DNA from: Artemia franciscana
Lineage: Eukaryota; Arthropoda; Branchiopoda; Anostraca; Artemiidae
Assembly (NCBI RefSeq): GCF_032884065.1
Contig: NC_088868.1
Coordinates: forward strand, 8,256,963 to 8,320,962
Length of the DNA: 64,000 nt
Direction of reading: 5' to 3'
A model generated the notes under the pieces. The model was not told where the DNA came from. It saw only the letters and a list, made by a program, of their open reading frames with translations, and did no database searches. The position numbers and the translations under genes were made by a program. How positions within the stretch are numbered: the stretch's first letter is position 1; the number at the start of each line of letters is the position of its first letter. This document shows positions 35,655 to 45,525 of the stretch, piece after piece.

Positions 35655-36255
35655 GGTAAAATTCTAGTTTAGTGACTTCTTGCTATCTGAGAAAAGGGTT
35701 AAGTTAGGAAAATGAAACTTTCAGGGAGGGGTCTACAGGCTAAAGTATATCATGGGGAGGTATTTTAAAGTAGCCACCACTACTCCTTCTCCCTCTAGAG
35801 GGCCCTGAAATTTGCCTACATGACAGGTCTAAATCTATTGAAATTTTGACAAAACAATATTTTACCTTAATTTTCCACCAGTTGCTTTTTCTCTGCCTTT
35901 AGTTCTGAAAATGCAATTCCAGTTATTTGATTACAATTCTGAGCCATATCAATGTTCTTTTTTTCAAAATTTAGGAAATGTATTTGAACATCTTTAAAAC
36001 CTTACAAATTGGGATTGAGCAAAGTTGTGAAGCTGAAAACAATTTTGTTGTACTTCATTTAAGCAGAAGATCTATTTTTCAAGGTTTGTTTTTATAACAT
36101 GCATATTTTTAAAGGTCATCAAAGGTCAGGGCCCTTTAGAGGGAGGAGTGGAGATGGGTACTTTAAAATACCTTCCCAGGAAATACTTTAGCCTGTAGAC
36201 TCCTCCCCTAGACCCTTTCCAAGAGAGCTAAAAGTCATTAAAGTAGAATTTTACC
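35655..36255. mobile_element. MITE family A, copy 2 (about 600 bp)
   Basis: The left end ggtaaaattctagtttagtg and its inverted right end, plus the shared interior (ccagttgctttttctctgcc, caaaatttaggaaat, cttcatttaagcagaag), match copy 1 over the full length. It is the least altered relative of copy 1 in the window. Confidence 0.8.
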
Positions 36256-36289
36256 CTAGTATCTATTATAGACCTCATTTCATCTCATA

Positions 36290-36545
36290 AAGGTGTCTCA
36301 TCTAGCCTAGTGAAGTGACAGAAAGATTTGACAGTAAAGTCAGGAGTTGTTGGAACAAAATCAGGGAAGCTTGTAGGGGCTTTTCTGCCATTACTGCCTA
36401 TTTGAAAAACATTTGCTCAAAAATGGAGAAAGACAGCCTAGCTTTGTTCAAACATAGGTCTGTGCACCCAAATCGCAAGAACCAACTGCAGTAAGTAAGG
36501 TCAAAATACTACTGGGCTAGAATCTATACTAAATATAAAATGATA
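36290..36545 (+). pseudogene. LINE fragment, endonuclease-RT connector
   Basis: The frame reads TERFDSKVRSCWNKIREAC and YLKNICSKMEKDSLALFKHR, which resembles the connector that precedes reverse transcriptase. It ends at a stop. The context is a LINE remnant cut off by surrounding MITE sequence. Confidence 0.45.
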
Positions 36546-37135
36546 AACGATGTTTGTCTTGCAATGATTTTTTTGATATTTAATTGATATTAAGAGTAAA
36601 GGTAAAGTTAATGTGCTTTTTCTTTAAACAGGAAAAGTTGTAGCGGCATCTATTATGTAGCATCATAGACCTCTGTTATTACCTTTTCTGTTTAGGGGCT
36701 GGTGAGTGGTTGAAGACAAATACTATTTAATTATATTTAGCACACCAAATAATTATTCTGTTTATTAGCAATTCAGTTTCTTCTGTGTTAAAAAAGATGT
36801 TGGCTAACATTGCTAGCTAGTAATTGAGGGGAGAAAAACAGGATTTGCTTCCAACTGTTTATTTACATTATTCCTGATTGATACAAAACTTACAGACAAG
36901 TTGTCTGTTTTGCTTGGCCATTTTATCGCTGAAGCTACGGTGCTTACACTCTGGAGATTAAGTTGATTGTTTTCACTTTGAAAGTTTGTGTGTCACACTG
37001 AACCTTCTATAAGTTCCTTACCATAAACTTTCGTGTACATTATTTGACTCTCAATACGAAGATGATTAAACAATAATTTAATATGCTTTATCTAACAGAA
37101 GGAAATATTCTAAAAAGAATCGGATAAAGAAAGAA
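36546..37135. other. No gene recognised
   Basis: AT-rich sequence between two LINE fragments. I see no open frame of note. Confidence 0.35.
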
Positions 37136-37139
37136 TTTA

Positions 37140-37435
37140 TAAATTCAAAAAAAATGAGGCAAAAAACAACAACAGTGAGGAGACTATTGCTCTTAAGCGT
37201 TTTTGCTCCTTGGCTAAGATTCCAAATACTTATACAGCTATCTTGGATTCTAACCTGCCATGGGAAATTGATCGTAAGATATTTAAGGCAGCAATTGATA
37301 TCTTAAAGAAGAGAAATATTGTTTAGCAATGATTAAAGCTTGAAGAAGTTAATTTTTAAAAGGATGTGATTTATCTATAGTTTTTGATTGTGCAGAAGAA
37401 AGCGGGAATGAGTAGGAAGAGCCGTATTGATACCG
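37140..37435 (+). pseudogene. I-type LINE C-terminal fragment and 3' UTR
   Basis: The frame [20 protein letters not shown], then LPWEIDRKIFKAAIDILKK and a stop at about 37324, matches the C-terminus of the minus-strand LINE at 11.1 kb ([19 protein letters not shown]). It shows the intact end of that family's ORF2, which the 11.1-kb copy lost at its (TA)n tract. Confidence 0.65.
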
Positions 37436-37438
37436 GCC

Positions 37439-37655
37439 GGCCTAGTGGCCTTAAACTGCTGGGGACAGGTAGCTCAGGTACTCGCACTTCCCACAATCAA
37501 TAATAGTGTATTATTGTTCATAATTGCATGTACTCATTGTTGGCAGACTAGAGGAGAATAGCACTTCCAGTGGCTAGTTTTTCTGAAGAAGAAGTCAAAG
37601 AAGTGGAAGGACTTGTTGTTAGTCCATATACCTCCCTACAATTTTTCGAACTGGA
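37439..37655 (+). mobile_element. SINE-like dispersed repeat, copy 2
   Basis: It matches 12274-12494 throughout: cctagtggccttaaactgc, caggtagctcaggtactcgc, gtgtattattgttcataatt, ttgttgttagtccatatacc and cctccctacaatttttcgaa. It is followed by a run of C (37661-37673) not present in copy 1. Confidence 0.75.
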
Positions 37656-37673
37656 ACGACCCCCCCCCCCCCT

Positions 37674-38930
37674 CTCCACAGCAAGGCTCTATGACCGGGA
37701 ATGCGGAAAAAAGGCAAAAATAAAAATAGGAGGATATTAAAACTCATACGAAATCATTAACAATTAAAATCACTATCAGCTAGCCACCACTGACCTCATG
37801 CCAAAAACCAAACCGCAAAGTTTTCTACCGAGTAAATAAAAAAGAACAAAATTCCAACTTGGACTTGAGACATCTGAAGTATGTAGGCACTAACAAAATA
37901 AACATAACAGAGCGAAAGAAATATTTCTTAAATTAACCATAAATAAAAAGTGTTACACAATTGTTTAAAAGATACCAAACGAGTAGAGCTTTGTAGCCAA
38001 CTCAGTTAAACTGTTTCTGGTAGACTGACGATTTGTCAATGGGTTGAAATCTGACCTGACTGATGGAATGATAGGAATCTAAATACTATCAAAATTGTGA
38101 AGATTGGTCAGAGATATGAGACACCTTTGCTTCAAGGGACACTGGAGCGTCACTGTGTGTATTGAAAAAAAAAGCCAAAGACACAGTAAACGATATAAAG
38201 GGAATTCAAAAAGCAAAGGTTTTTTAATAGGACTATTTGTATCAAACATAAGGTTCAATTTTTGTCATTTACCCTTTAGAGTGGTTTAAAAAGGTAAGAA
38301 AACGTTGGCACTCATGTAATAGGGTAGTAAGTTGTGCAGGACCGATTTAAGCTATTTCTTAGATTCGACGCAGAAACTAAAAAAACTAGATTTTTAGAAT
38401 CGATGCAGGAAATTTGTGTTTGAATTTTCAAAGATTCCTCTTTATCTTCATTTTGACTAATGTGATGCCTGATGAAGAGATTCTCATCAACCGAACTACC
38501 CAGGAGTAGAAAGTAATGATCACTAGTTCGACTAGGAAAACCCCCTTTACAGATAAATTTCCAAGCGAAATCCGCAAAAAAATTAAGAAGATTTTGTTAG
38601 CCACATTTAATGCCTGGCAATTAGCAGCCGATCATGGACTATTCTTCAAATTATAGTCTTAGAGAGGCCAACAATCAGGGAAAGGAGGCTGTCACCCTGA
38701 AAACCCTAGCGTCACTTGTTTTCGAAGCATACGCTGCTTTCCTGGTGTGTTGAAGACCCAAAAAGTTTATGCAAAACATTATTAGATTCAAATAAGCCAT
38801 AATCCGTTTTCTTAGGTGCGCAAAACAATTGCATCCTACCTTTTGTTATCCAATTCCAACAAAAAAAAAATATTCCTGCTGAAAGAAAGTCAGTGACCTA
38901 GTTAGGTAGATGTGTGTGGTCTATATTCTG
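37674..38930. other. No gene recognised; possible retroelement 3' hairpin
   Basis: The text near 38462 (gcctgatgaagagattctcatcaaccg) is a self-pairing stretch of the kind found at 3' ends of LINE or Penelope elements, but there is no coding sequence to confirm it. The remainder holds no recognisable gene. Confidence 0.35.
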
Positions 38931-38937
38931 TATCAAG

Positions 38938-39243
38938 CTATGCTACATTTCCCGCTAAAAGTTGAATAATTTGAACTAAGTTGTCATTTTGTTCTTCAGT
39001 TATCCTAAAGCCGATACCTTGTCTCATTAGGGCTCCTGTAGCGTCAAAAACATTTTTCACAATTTTTCCTGTTTGTTTCTCCACGTTTTGCTTGCTACAA
39101 AACATTAGTTTGACTGCTTTTATCAAGTAAGAAATCCCCACGACGGCTGTTATCGACAAAATGACAAAAATAGAAAAGGTGCTTTTTGTTACTCGTAAGA
39201 GAAATGACTTGCCAGTTTTCCTTTCTTCGCTCTTCCTTTTGTA
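38938..39243 (-). CDS. Unidentified small membrane-protein-like exon or relic
   Basis: This frame is open for 101 residues before the stop at 38938. A basic N-terminal part (YKRKSEERKTGKSF) is followed by one hydrophobic segment, FSIFVILSITAVVGISYLI, likely membrane-spanning, and then a charged tail (VEKQTGKIVKNVFDATGA ... EEQNDNLVQIIQLL). No family is recognised. The frame begins right after a TAG or possible splice AG at 39244-39246. Further coding-like text (KVDEKNTTYISSRLLKSSTI) lies just upstream in a different frame, and a SINE sits 140 bp upstream. It may be the last exon of an unknown gene or a decayed gene. Confidence 0.3.
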   Translation of the reverse strand, partial: YKRKSEERKTGKSFLLRVTKSTFSIFVILSITAVVGISYLIKAVKLMFCSKQNVEKQTGKIVKNVFDATGALMRQGIGFRITEEQNDNLVQIIQLLAGNVA

Positions 39244-39390
39244 CTATTGCCACAGACTTTATATTCCCAAGTTGGCCCACAGACTAAAATTCGTCATAGA
39301 ACATAGTGACAATTCATCTCCTTGGATAGTTGAACTTTTCAGCAGCCTTGATGAAATATACGTCGTATTCTTTTCATCTACTTTATCCTT

Positions 39391-39536
39391 TTTTGTATTG
39401 TATTGTATCAGATTAACGACGCTTCTTGACTACTAAGGTCCCTGCGTCGGCCCTGCAGTGCATTGCTGCAGCATGATTCGATCTCTGGTCCCGTATTACC
39501 AAACTAAGGTCAAACCCACTGCGCCACCACAGGACT
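39391..39536 (-). mobile_element. tRNA-derived SINE (146 bp)
   Basis: On the minus strand a tRNA-like head has box A TGGCGCAGTGG (39526-39516) and box B GATCGAATC (39483-39475), the internal RNA polymerase III promoter. The tail is short and ends in repeated TACAATACAATACA. Direct repeats ctactttatcctt (39378-39390) and ctacgttatcctt (39537-39549), 13 bp with one mismatch, flank it as a target duplication. It appears to have landed in the coding-like region that continues to 38938. Confidence 0.85.
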
Positions 39537-39549
39537 CTACGTTATCCTT

Positions 39550-39820
39550 AAAGGATAACACTCTTCGATGTCAAAAAAAAAATCTTAATCTCCGAAACTT
39601 ATCACGGACTCGATAGAGGTAGCGGCCTTCTGAAAATGATTCGAAACTTTATACATGTCTTATTCTCTTCATCTACAAAGCATTTTGCCACCCTTAAAGG
39701 ATAACACTCTTCGATTTCTAAAAAGCTTTAATCTCCAAAACTTATCACGGACTCGATAGAGTTAGCGGCCTTCTAAAAAGGATTCGAAACTTTGAATTTG
39801 TTGCTTCCATCATCTTTATG
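39550..39820. repeat. Tandem duplication of a coding-like segment (about 147 bp, two copies)
   Basis: ttaaaggataacactcttcg, atcacggactcgatagag and gcggccttctaaaa occur twice with period about 147 bp. On the minus strand both copies follow a tttttag or ttttcag and read KAA(N/T)SIESVISFGD, then a stop. The upstream part of each also reads IEECYPLR. This could be a duplicated exon of the unidentified gene. Confidence 0.55.
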
Positions 39821-39863
39821 ACAAAATCGTGTACAAGATCAAGATAACAAGAGAAAAAACTTG

Positions 39864-39995
39864 ATGAAGAGGAGATCAATCATCGACGCAATCGAGATAC
39901 TCGAAGCTACGAAGAAACTTTTCGAAAGAATATCGGAGGATGAAATAAACAGTTTCCTTGACCGTGCAAAAGTTTTGCCAGAAAGAGGGACATGA
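39864..39995 (+). CDS. Small open frame of 43 residues, unidentified
   Basis: MKRRSIIDAIEILEATKKLF continues to RAKVLPERGT, then TGA. It is highly charged and would form amphipathic helices. No family is recognised. The minus strand is also open over most of this stretch, so it may be chance or a shadow of an unknown minus-strand exon. Confidence 0.2.
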   Translation: MKRRSIIDAIEILEATKKLFERISEDEINSFLDRAKVLPERGT

Positions 39996-41663
39996 ATCCC
40001 TACCGACAGGGTTGAGAAGGAAAAAAATCGGGTAGCATAACGATAGTAGCGCTATGATTCTCTAGCTGCAGGCTTGGGAAGTACAATTCTTGTCAGTATA
40101 TTGAGACTAGCGCCCCAAACTCCCCTAGCGGCAAGGTGGAGAACTAAAATTTCTGGTAGGGATATACAATACTTTTGGTAAATAAGATTTCCTAAAATTC
40201 TAAGAATAATACATCATGCAAAATGTAAGAACATATTTTCGATGTAATTTTGTTTTGTGGGAAGTTTGAATGCTATGTAGGTGGGCGTAGAAATAGGTTA
40301 AAGGTCAGACACCGTCTAGATGTTGCCTTTCAGGTTAATGGTCAGAACACATGTTTATCGAACTGTTTGATTATCGAATTTGTATTAAATATTGCTTAAC
40401 TTGACACTGATCATCCATACAACAGTTCCAATTCGTAGCATCTGGTTATGAATACGCTTTTTAATGATAATTTCTGAACTCATACTCACCAACTAGATGA
40501 AAAAAAAATCTTTTTTGTAGGATATACAGAATATATAAAGATCAATTACTTGAGTTAATAGGCATTTAATTACTTAGTTAATAAGCATATTTCAGGAAAT
40601 AATTTAGGCTGGCTCTTTTGCCACTGAATATGCATAAAGTCCTTCCTGTCAATTTAATAGAGCATAATATCATTTAACAGATTTACAAGGCATTAAGTGA
40701 CTTTCACACTGCGTACATAATTTTTAAGCTAAATTTCATTGGGCATAACACTTGAGAAAAAGCAAGTTCTTTCACAGTAGACTAACGTAAAAACTAACAA
40801 AATCAAGGGATCATCGTCTTAAATCATTACAATCTTCACAAGAAAACTAAAATGTTTATAATTAAAAATGGGGAACGGAGTTTCAAGCTCTGAAGATTAT
40901 GAAACGGTAATTAAAGCGTGAGAGACTTTCTTTGGAAAGTTTATTTATTTATTTTCAAAATCAGTCTGATCCTGAAACTCTGTTCTAATGCTACTTTGTT
41001 GTCTTTCCATAACCTAACATTTTTCTACATTTACGCAGCGTAAAGACGTGATGCTGAGCTCTGGTCTACTTGGCACTGCCTAAGTTAGCAGCAAATATGG
41101 CCCCGTAAAATTATCTATCGTACCAAGAAACTTTGAAGGGTTAGACGATGAAGGGTGAAAGAACAATAAGTTAACATACTGCATATGTTTTCCAATTTAC
41201 ACACTTCCGACTCATGATTTTCAAGTTACGAAAAAAAAAAATAATATACGCTCTGCTCAAGTCACAACAAATCACGGAAAGGCGATTTAGGTACATTACG
41301 TTTATTTTTACTAGTAATTTGCTTTTAGCCCTAAGTCCTTACTTCTATTACTGTAAATGTTTCGTCAATTTACTGGACACTGCCTTAATATAAAAATTAT
41401 AAACAATTGTGTATAGTAATAACTGATTTTATGTCATTTGAGAATCTATCAAGTAAGCTGTTCAAAGAGTTTTCTTTCGTTTTGGGGCCTTATCTAAGTC
41501 TATATCAGATTTATGACACGGTGTTCATTTCTGTCTCTTTAACATTCTTTCCAAATTAGATCTTCTTTTCGTCACATTCTTCGTAATTTTGCTTATCTGC
41601 CTTTTGTTTCTTTTTTTTACGACTCAGCTGTTTTTTACAATTTGCATTAAAAAACAAAAATCA
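39996..41663. other. No gene recognised
   Basis: AT-rich sequence downstream of the S28 gene. No repeat family or conserved frame was seen. Confidence 0.35.
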
Positions 41664-41669
41664 TTTATT
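41664..41669 (-). terminator. Poly(A) signal of the S28 gene
   Basis: AATAAA on the minus strand, about 130 bp after the stop codon at 41802. This is the expected spacing for a short 3' UTR. Confidence 0.6.
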
Positions 41670-41801
41670 GAGTATAATACAAGATACAAAAAGACGAGGA
41701 AAACTTTATCCATTGCATTGTTTTATCCCTGACAGCAATGGAAGGTAAAGATACAAAACATCTAGTAAACATGAGACACTACTGATACTGAAAAAAAGAG
41801 C

Positions 41802-41917
41802 TTAAGCTTTCTTTTTCAGCCACCGACTTATAGTCTGTAAAATAACCTGCCGAGCTTCTTTCAATTCATTTGTATCTTCATCTCTTGATGGGTACATATC
41901 AGCGCAGTGTGAAGTAT
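41802..41917 (-). CDS. S28 serine carboxypeptidase, last exon (catalytic His)
   Basis: Acceptor attttttag, then the second and third bases of a split Asn codon, then TSHCADMYPSRDEDTNELKE and WLKKKA, stop TAA at 41804-41802. The SHCADMYP motif holds the catalytic histidine of the S28 family and lies where the family's C-terminus should be. The preceding exon ends phase 1, matching. The gene's introns get longer toward this end: the one before it is 9.1 kb and carries the large orientation-reversing repeat array. Confidence 0.9.
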
Positions 41918-42790
41918 CTAAAAAATTACATAATAAACATTAGCGTCATTTCTATAAATAAATCTTGACAAATTAAAAAAAAAAAAAAACATTGAGAAAT
42001 ATTGTGGGTGTTGTCCAAGAGTAAAGAGAACAGGAGTGTAATTTCGTCAAAACCTTAGAGGGAAGGAAGGGCATAGTTGGAGCATATTCTCCCAAGTCAA
42101 GTGAAAATGACAGGGAAAAATTAACCATATAGTACCATAAAGGGAAAGGCATACTAAAGAATAGTCTCCCTGGATAGTTGAATTATGTAGGTCTATCTTC
42201 CTTTGACAAGATTTCTGAAGAACCTAAATTCCACTAGGGGGTGTAAATTGGGGTCTAGAGGGATATTTGGCCCACCTCCTACCGTAAAGGAAATTACGAC
42301 CCTGAAAGAAAAGGAAAAAAATTTCCAAATACATATCATTTGTACAGTTGAACTTTAAAACGGGAAGGGATAATTCCAACTAAACTTCGCTTAACTAAAT
42401 CGACGTTAAAAATAAAAATAGATTGACTTTATAATAAAAAACAAGTCACAATATATTTGAAGGTTAACATGCATATTAGTGAACAGCTTTAATATTCTAG
42501 AGGAGGAGAGGAGGTCTAGAGGAGGCGAGGTAGAATCATATTATTTCACATACGGTAGGTTATCGTTGCGAACTGCTATAGATTGAGGTTGCGATAAAAA
42601 AAAACACAAACAATTACAATACGTCTGAAGTTTAAATAGGCTTAATTAAATACTTTTAAGCTTTGACGAGAATACCAAGAAGGAGAGATTTATTCATTAT
42701 ACGTTATAAACCTCATTCCGTAAGTCTTGATTCTTAATATTAAAACACAGTTTCTTCACGGAACTGTGGCGTAATGCACCAAATATATGT
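41918..42790 (-). other. S28 last intron, 3' part without visible features
   Basis: Unique-looking AT-rich sequence between the acceptor of the last exon and the beginning of the repeat array. No gene seen. Confidence 0.4.
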
Positions 42791-45525
42791 CCTGGTGCCA
42801 CCAGTTTTGCCTAAAAGGTGAATTTGAGCCCTAAAATTGAGCTCTCTCAAAATTTTCATTTGATGCATTTGATGGAAAGAGGATGTTTGTTTCAGGGGAT
42901 AGATACCCTCAGTTAACTTTTGACTCGTAAAAAGGTAACTAGAACCTTCAATTTCCAATCAAATGAGCCACCTTCGATGTTTATGCGACCACCCCTTACA
43001 TAAAATCCTTATAGGCTCCAGGACACAGCTTAAAACACTTGCCCCTGGGCTCTGGGGGAATGTGTCCACCCCGGAGTCTTTGTTATCTGATGTGTGAACT
43101 ATTTAAAAGAACTGTCTATCTCAAAATTTGCATCAAATGGGTTTGGAGAAAAAAGGGCTAGAGGGATCTAGTTGCCCTAGGATCTCTTTTGAATCTTAAA
43201 GAGTGAACTAGAACTTTCAATTTTCAACCAAATGAGCCTTCTCCAAAGTTTGTACGAGCATCCCTTCCATAAAAACCAGATATGCCCCCAGAGCATAACT
43301 TGAAACACCTGCCCCGGGCTTTGGGGGTTTGCGTTGACACCGGGGTTAGCGTTAACACTGGAGTTTTTAAATTTTTATCCAATGGGTTAGGGGAAAAAGG
43401 GTGTGGAGGGGCTACTTTGCCCTCGGATCTCGTTTGGCTCTTCAAAAGTGAACTAGGATATTTCAATATCCATTCAAATGAGCCCTCTCTGAAGTTTATA
43501 TGAGAATCTGTTCCATGAGAACCATACATGCTCACAGGGCAAAACTTACAACGCCTAGCCCCATGTCCAGGGGGTGTATCGACATTTGACTAAATTTTTC
43601 AGACGGGTTTGGGAAAAAAAGAGAGTGGAGGGGGGGGGGGCTAGTTGGCCTCGGATCTCTTTTGACTCTTAAAAAGTAAACTAGAACTTTCAATTTACAA
43701 TCAAATGAGCCCTCGCTGAAGTTTATACGACCACCCCTTACATAAATAACCTTATACGCCTCCAGGACAAACTTAAAACACTTGCCCCTGGGCTCAGGGG
43801 AATGTGTCGACCCCGGGGTTTCCGTTATCTAATGTTTGAACGATTTAAAGAAATGGCTATCTTAAAATTTGTAGGGGGGTGTACAGGGGGTGTATCGACA
43901 TTTGAGTAAATTTTTCAGACGGGTTCGGGAAAAAAGAGAGTGGGGGGGGGCTAGTTGGCCTTGGATCTCTTTTGAATCTTAAAAAGTGAACTAGAACTTT
44001 CAATTTACAATCAAATGAGCCCTCGCTGAACTTTATACGACCACCCCTTACATAAATAACCTTATACGCCTCCAGGGCAAACTTAAAACACTTGCCCCTG
44101 GGCTCAGGGGAATGTGTCGACCCCGGGGTTTCCGTTATCTAATGTTTGAACGATTTAAAGAAATGGCTATCTTAAAATTTGTAACGAATGGGTCTGGAGA
44201 AACAAGGGCTAGGGTGGCTCTAGTTGCCCTTGGATCTCTCTTGAATCTTAAAAAGTAAACTAGAACTTTCAATTTCCAACCAAATGAGCCTTCTCCAAAG
44301 TTTATACGAGGATCCCTTCCATAAGAACCATATATACCCCTAGAGCACAACTTACAATGCCTGCCCCAGGCCCTGGGATTTGCGTTAACACCGGAGTTTT
44401 TCTTACCCGATCTTTGAAGTATTTTTAACAAAATGGGTATCTCTAATTTCTTATCGGATTGGCATGGGAAAAAAAAGGCGAAGAGGGGCTACTTTGCTAT
44501 TGGATCTTGTTTGGCTCTTAGAAAGTGAACTAGAACTTTCAGTTTCCTTTCAAATGAGCCCTCTCTGAAGTTAATACGATAATCCTTTTCATAAGAACCA
44601 GATATGCCTCATGGGCATAACTTATTACAGCAGTCCCCAGGTCCTGGGGAGGGGGGCGGGGTGTTTCAACAGCGGGTTTTTCGTTATCTGACCTTTGAAC
44701 TGTTTTACAAAAAAATTGCTATCTCAAAATTTATATCGGATGAGTTCTGGGGAAAAGGCGTGGGGGGACTAGCTACTCTTCGATTTCTTTCGACTCTTAA
44801 AAAATGAACTAGAGCTTTCAATACCAATTCAAATGAGCCCTCTCTGAAGTTTATACGAGTATTATAAGAACCATAAGAACCATATATGCCCACAGGGCAT
44901 AACCTGCAAGCCTACCACCAGGCCCGGGAGTGTATTGACAGCGGAGATTTTTTTATATGACCTTTAAACCATTTTTAACAAAATAGCGTTCTCAAAATTT
45001 TTATCAGACGGGCTCGGGTAAAAAGGGTGTGTGTGGGGGGAGTCTAGTTACATTTGAATCTCTTTTGACTCTTAAAAAGTGAACTAGACCTTTCAATATC
45101 CAATCAAATGAGCCCTCTCTGAAGTTTATACGAGCATCCCTTCCATTAAAACCATATATGCCCCTAGGGGACAACTTACAACACCTGCCCCCGGGCACTG
45201 TGTTGTTATCTGATCTATGAACTATTTTTAACAAAATGGTTATCTAAAAAATTTTCAGCTGCAATTGGGGAAAAGGAGACGTGGAGCTAGTTGCCCTCTG
45301 ATCCTTTAGACTCTTAAAAGTTGAACTAGAACTTTTTCCATTTCCAATCAAATGAGCCCTCTCTGAAGTTTATACGACCGTCCCTTCCATAACAACCATA
45401 TATGCCCCCAAGACAAAACTTGCAATGCTTGCCGACGGACCCTGAGGGATTGCGTCGACACAGGAGTTTTTCTTACCTGATCTTTGAATTATTTTAAAAA
45501 ATGACTATCTCAAAGTTCTTATCGC
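42790..45525 (+). repeat. Degenerate tandem array, left half (about ten units)
   Basis: A unit of about 220-300 bp recurs near 42960, 43222, 43470, 43690, 43990, 44275, 44545, 44830, 45100 and 45345. Each is centred on gaactagaactttcaattt, followed by caatcaaatgagccctctc, gaagtttatacgacca and a G/C-rich gcccccgggc segment. A near-exact internal duplication of about 290 bp (43675-43865 with 43975-44165) shows ongoing rearrangement. Short frames here are artefacts of the repeat. Confidence 0.85.

Noticed and set aside
38462-38490. CTGATGAAGAGATTCTCATC hairpin as a ribozyme
   Set aside because: It forms a simple hairpin, but the GAAA element and closing stems are missing.
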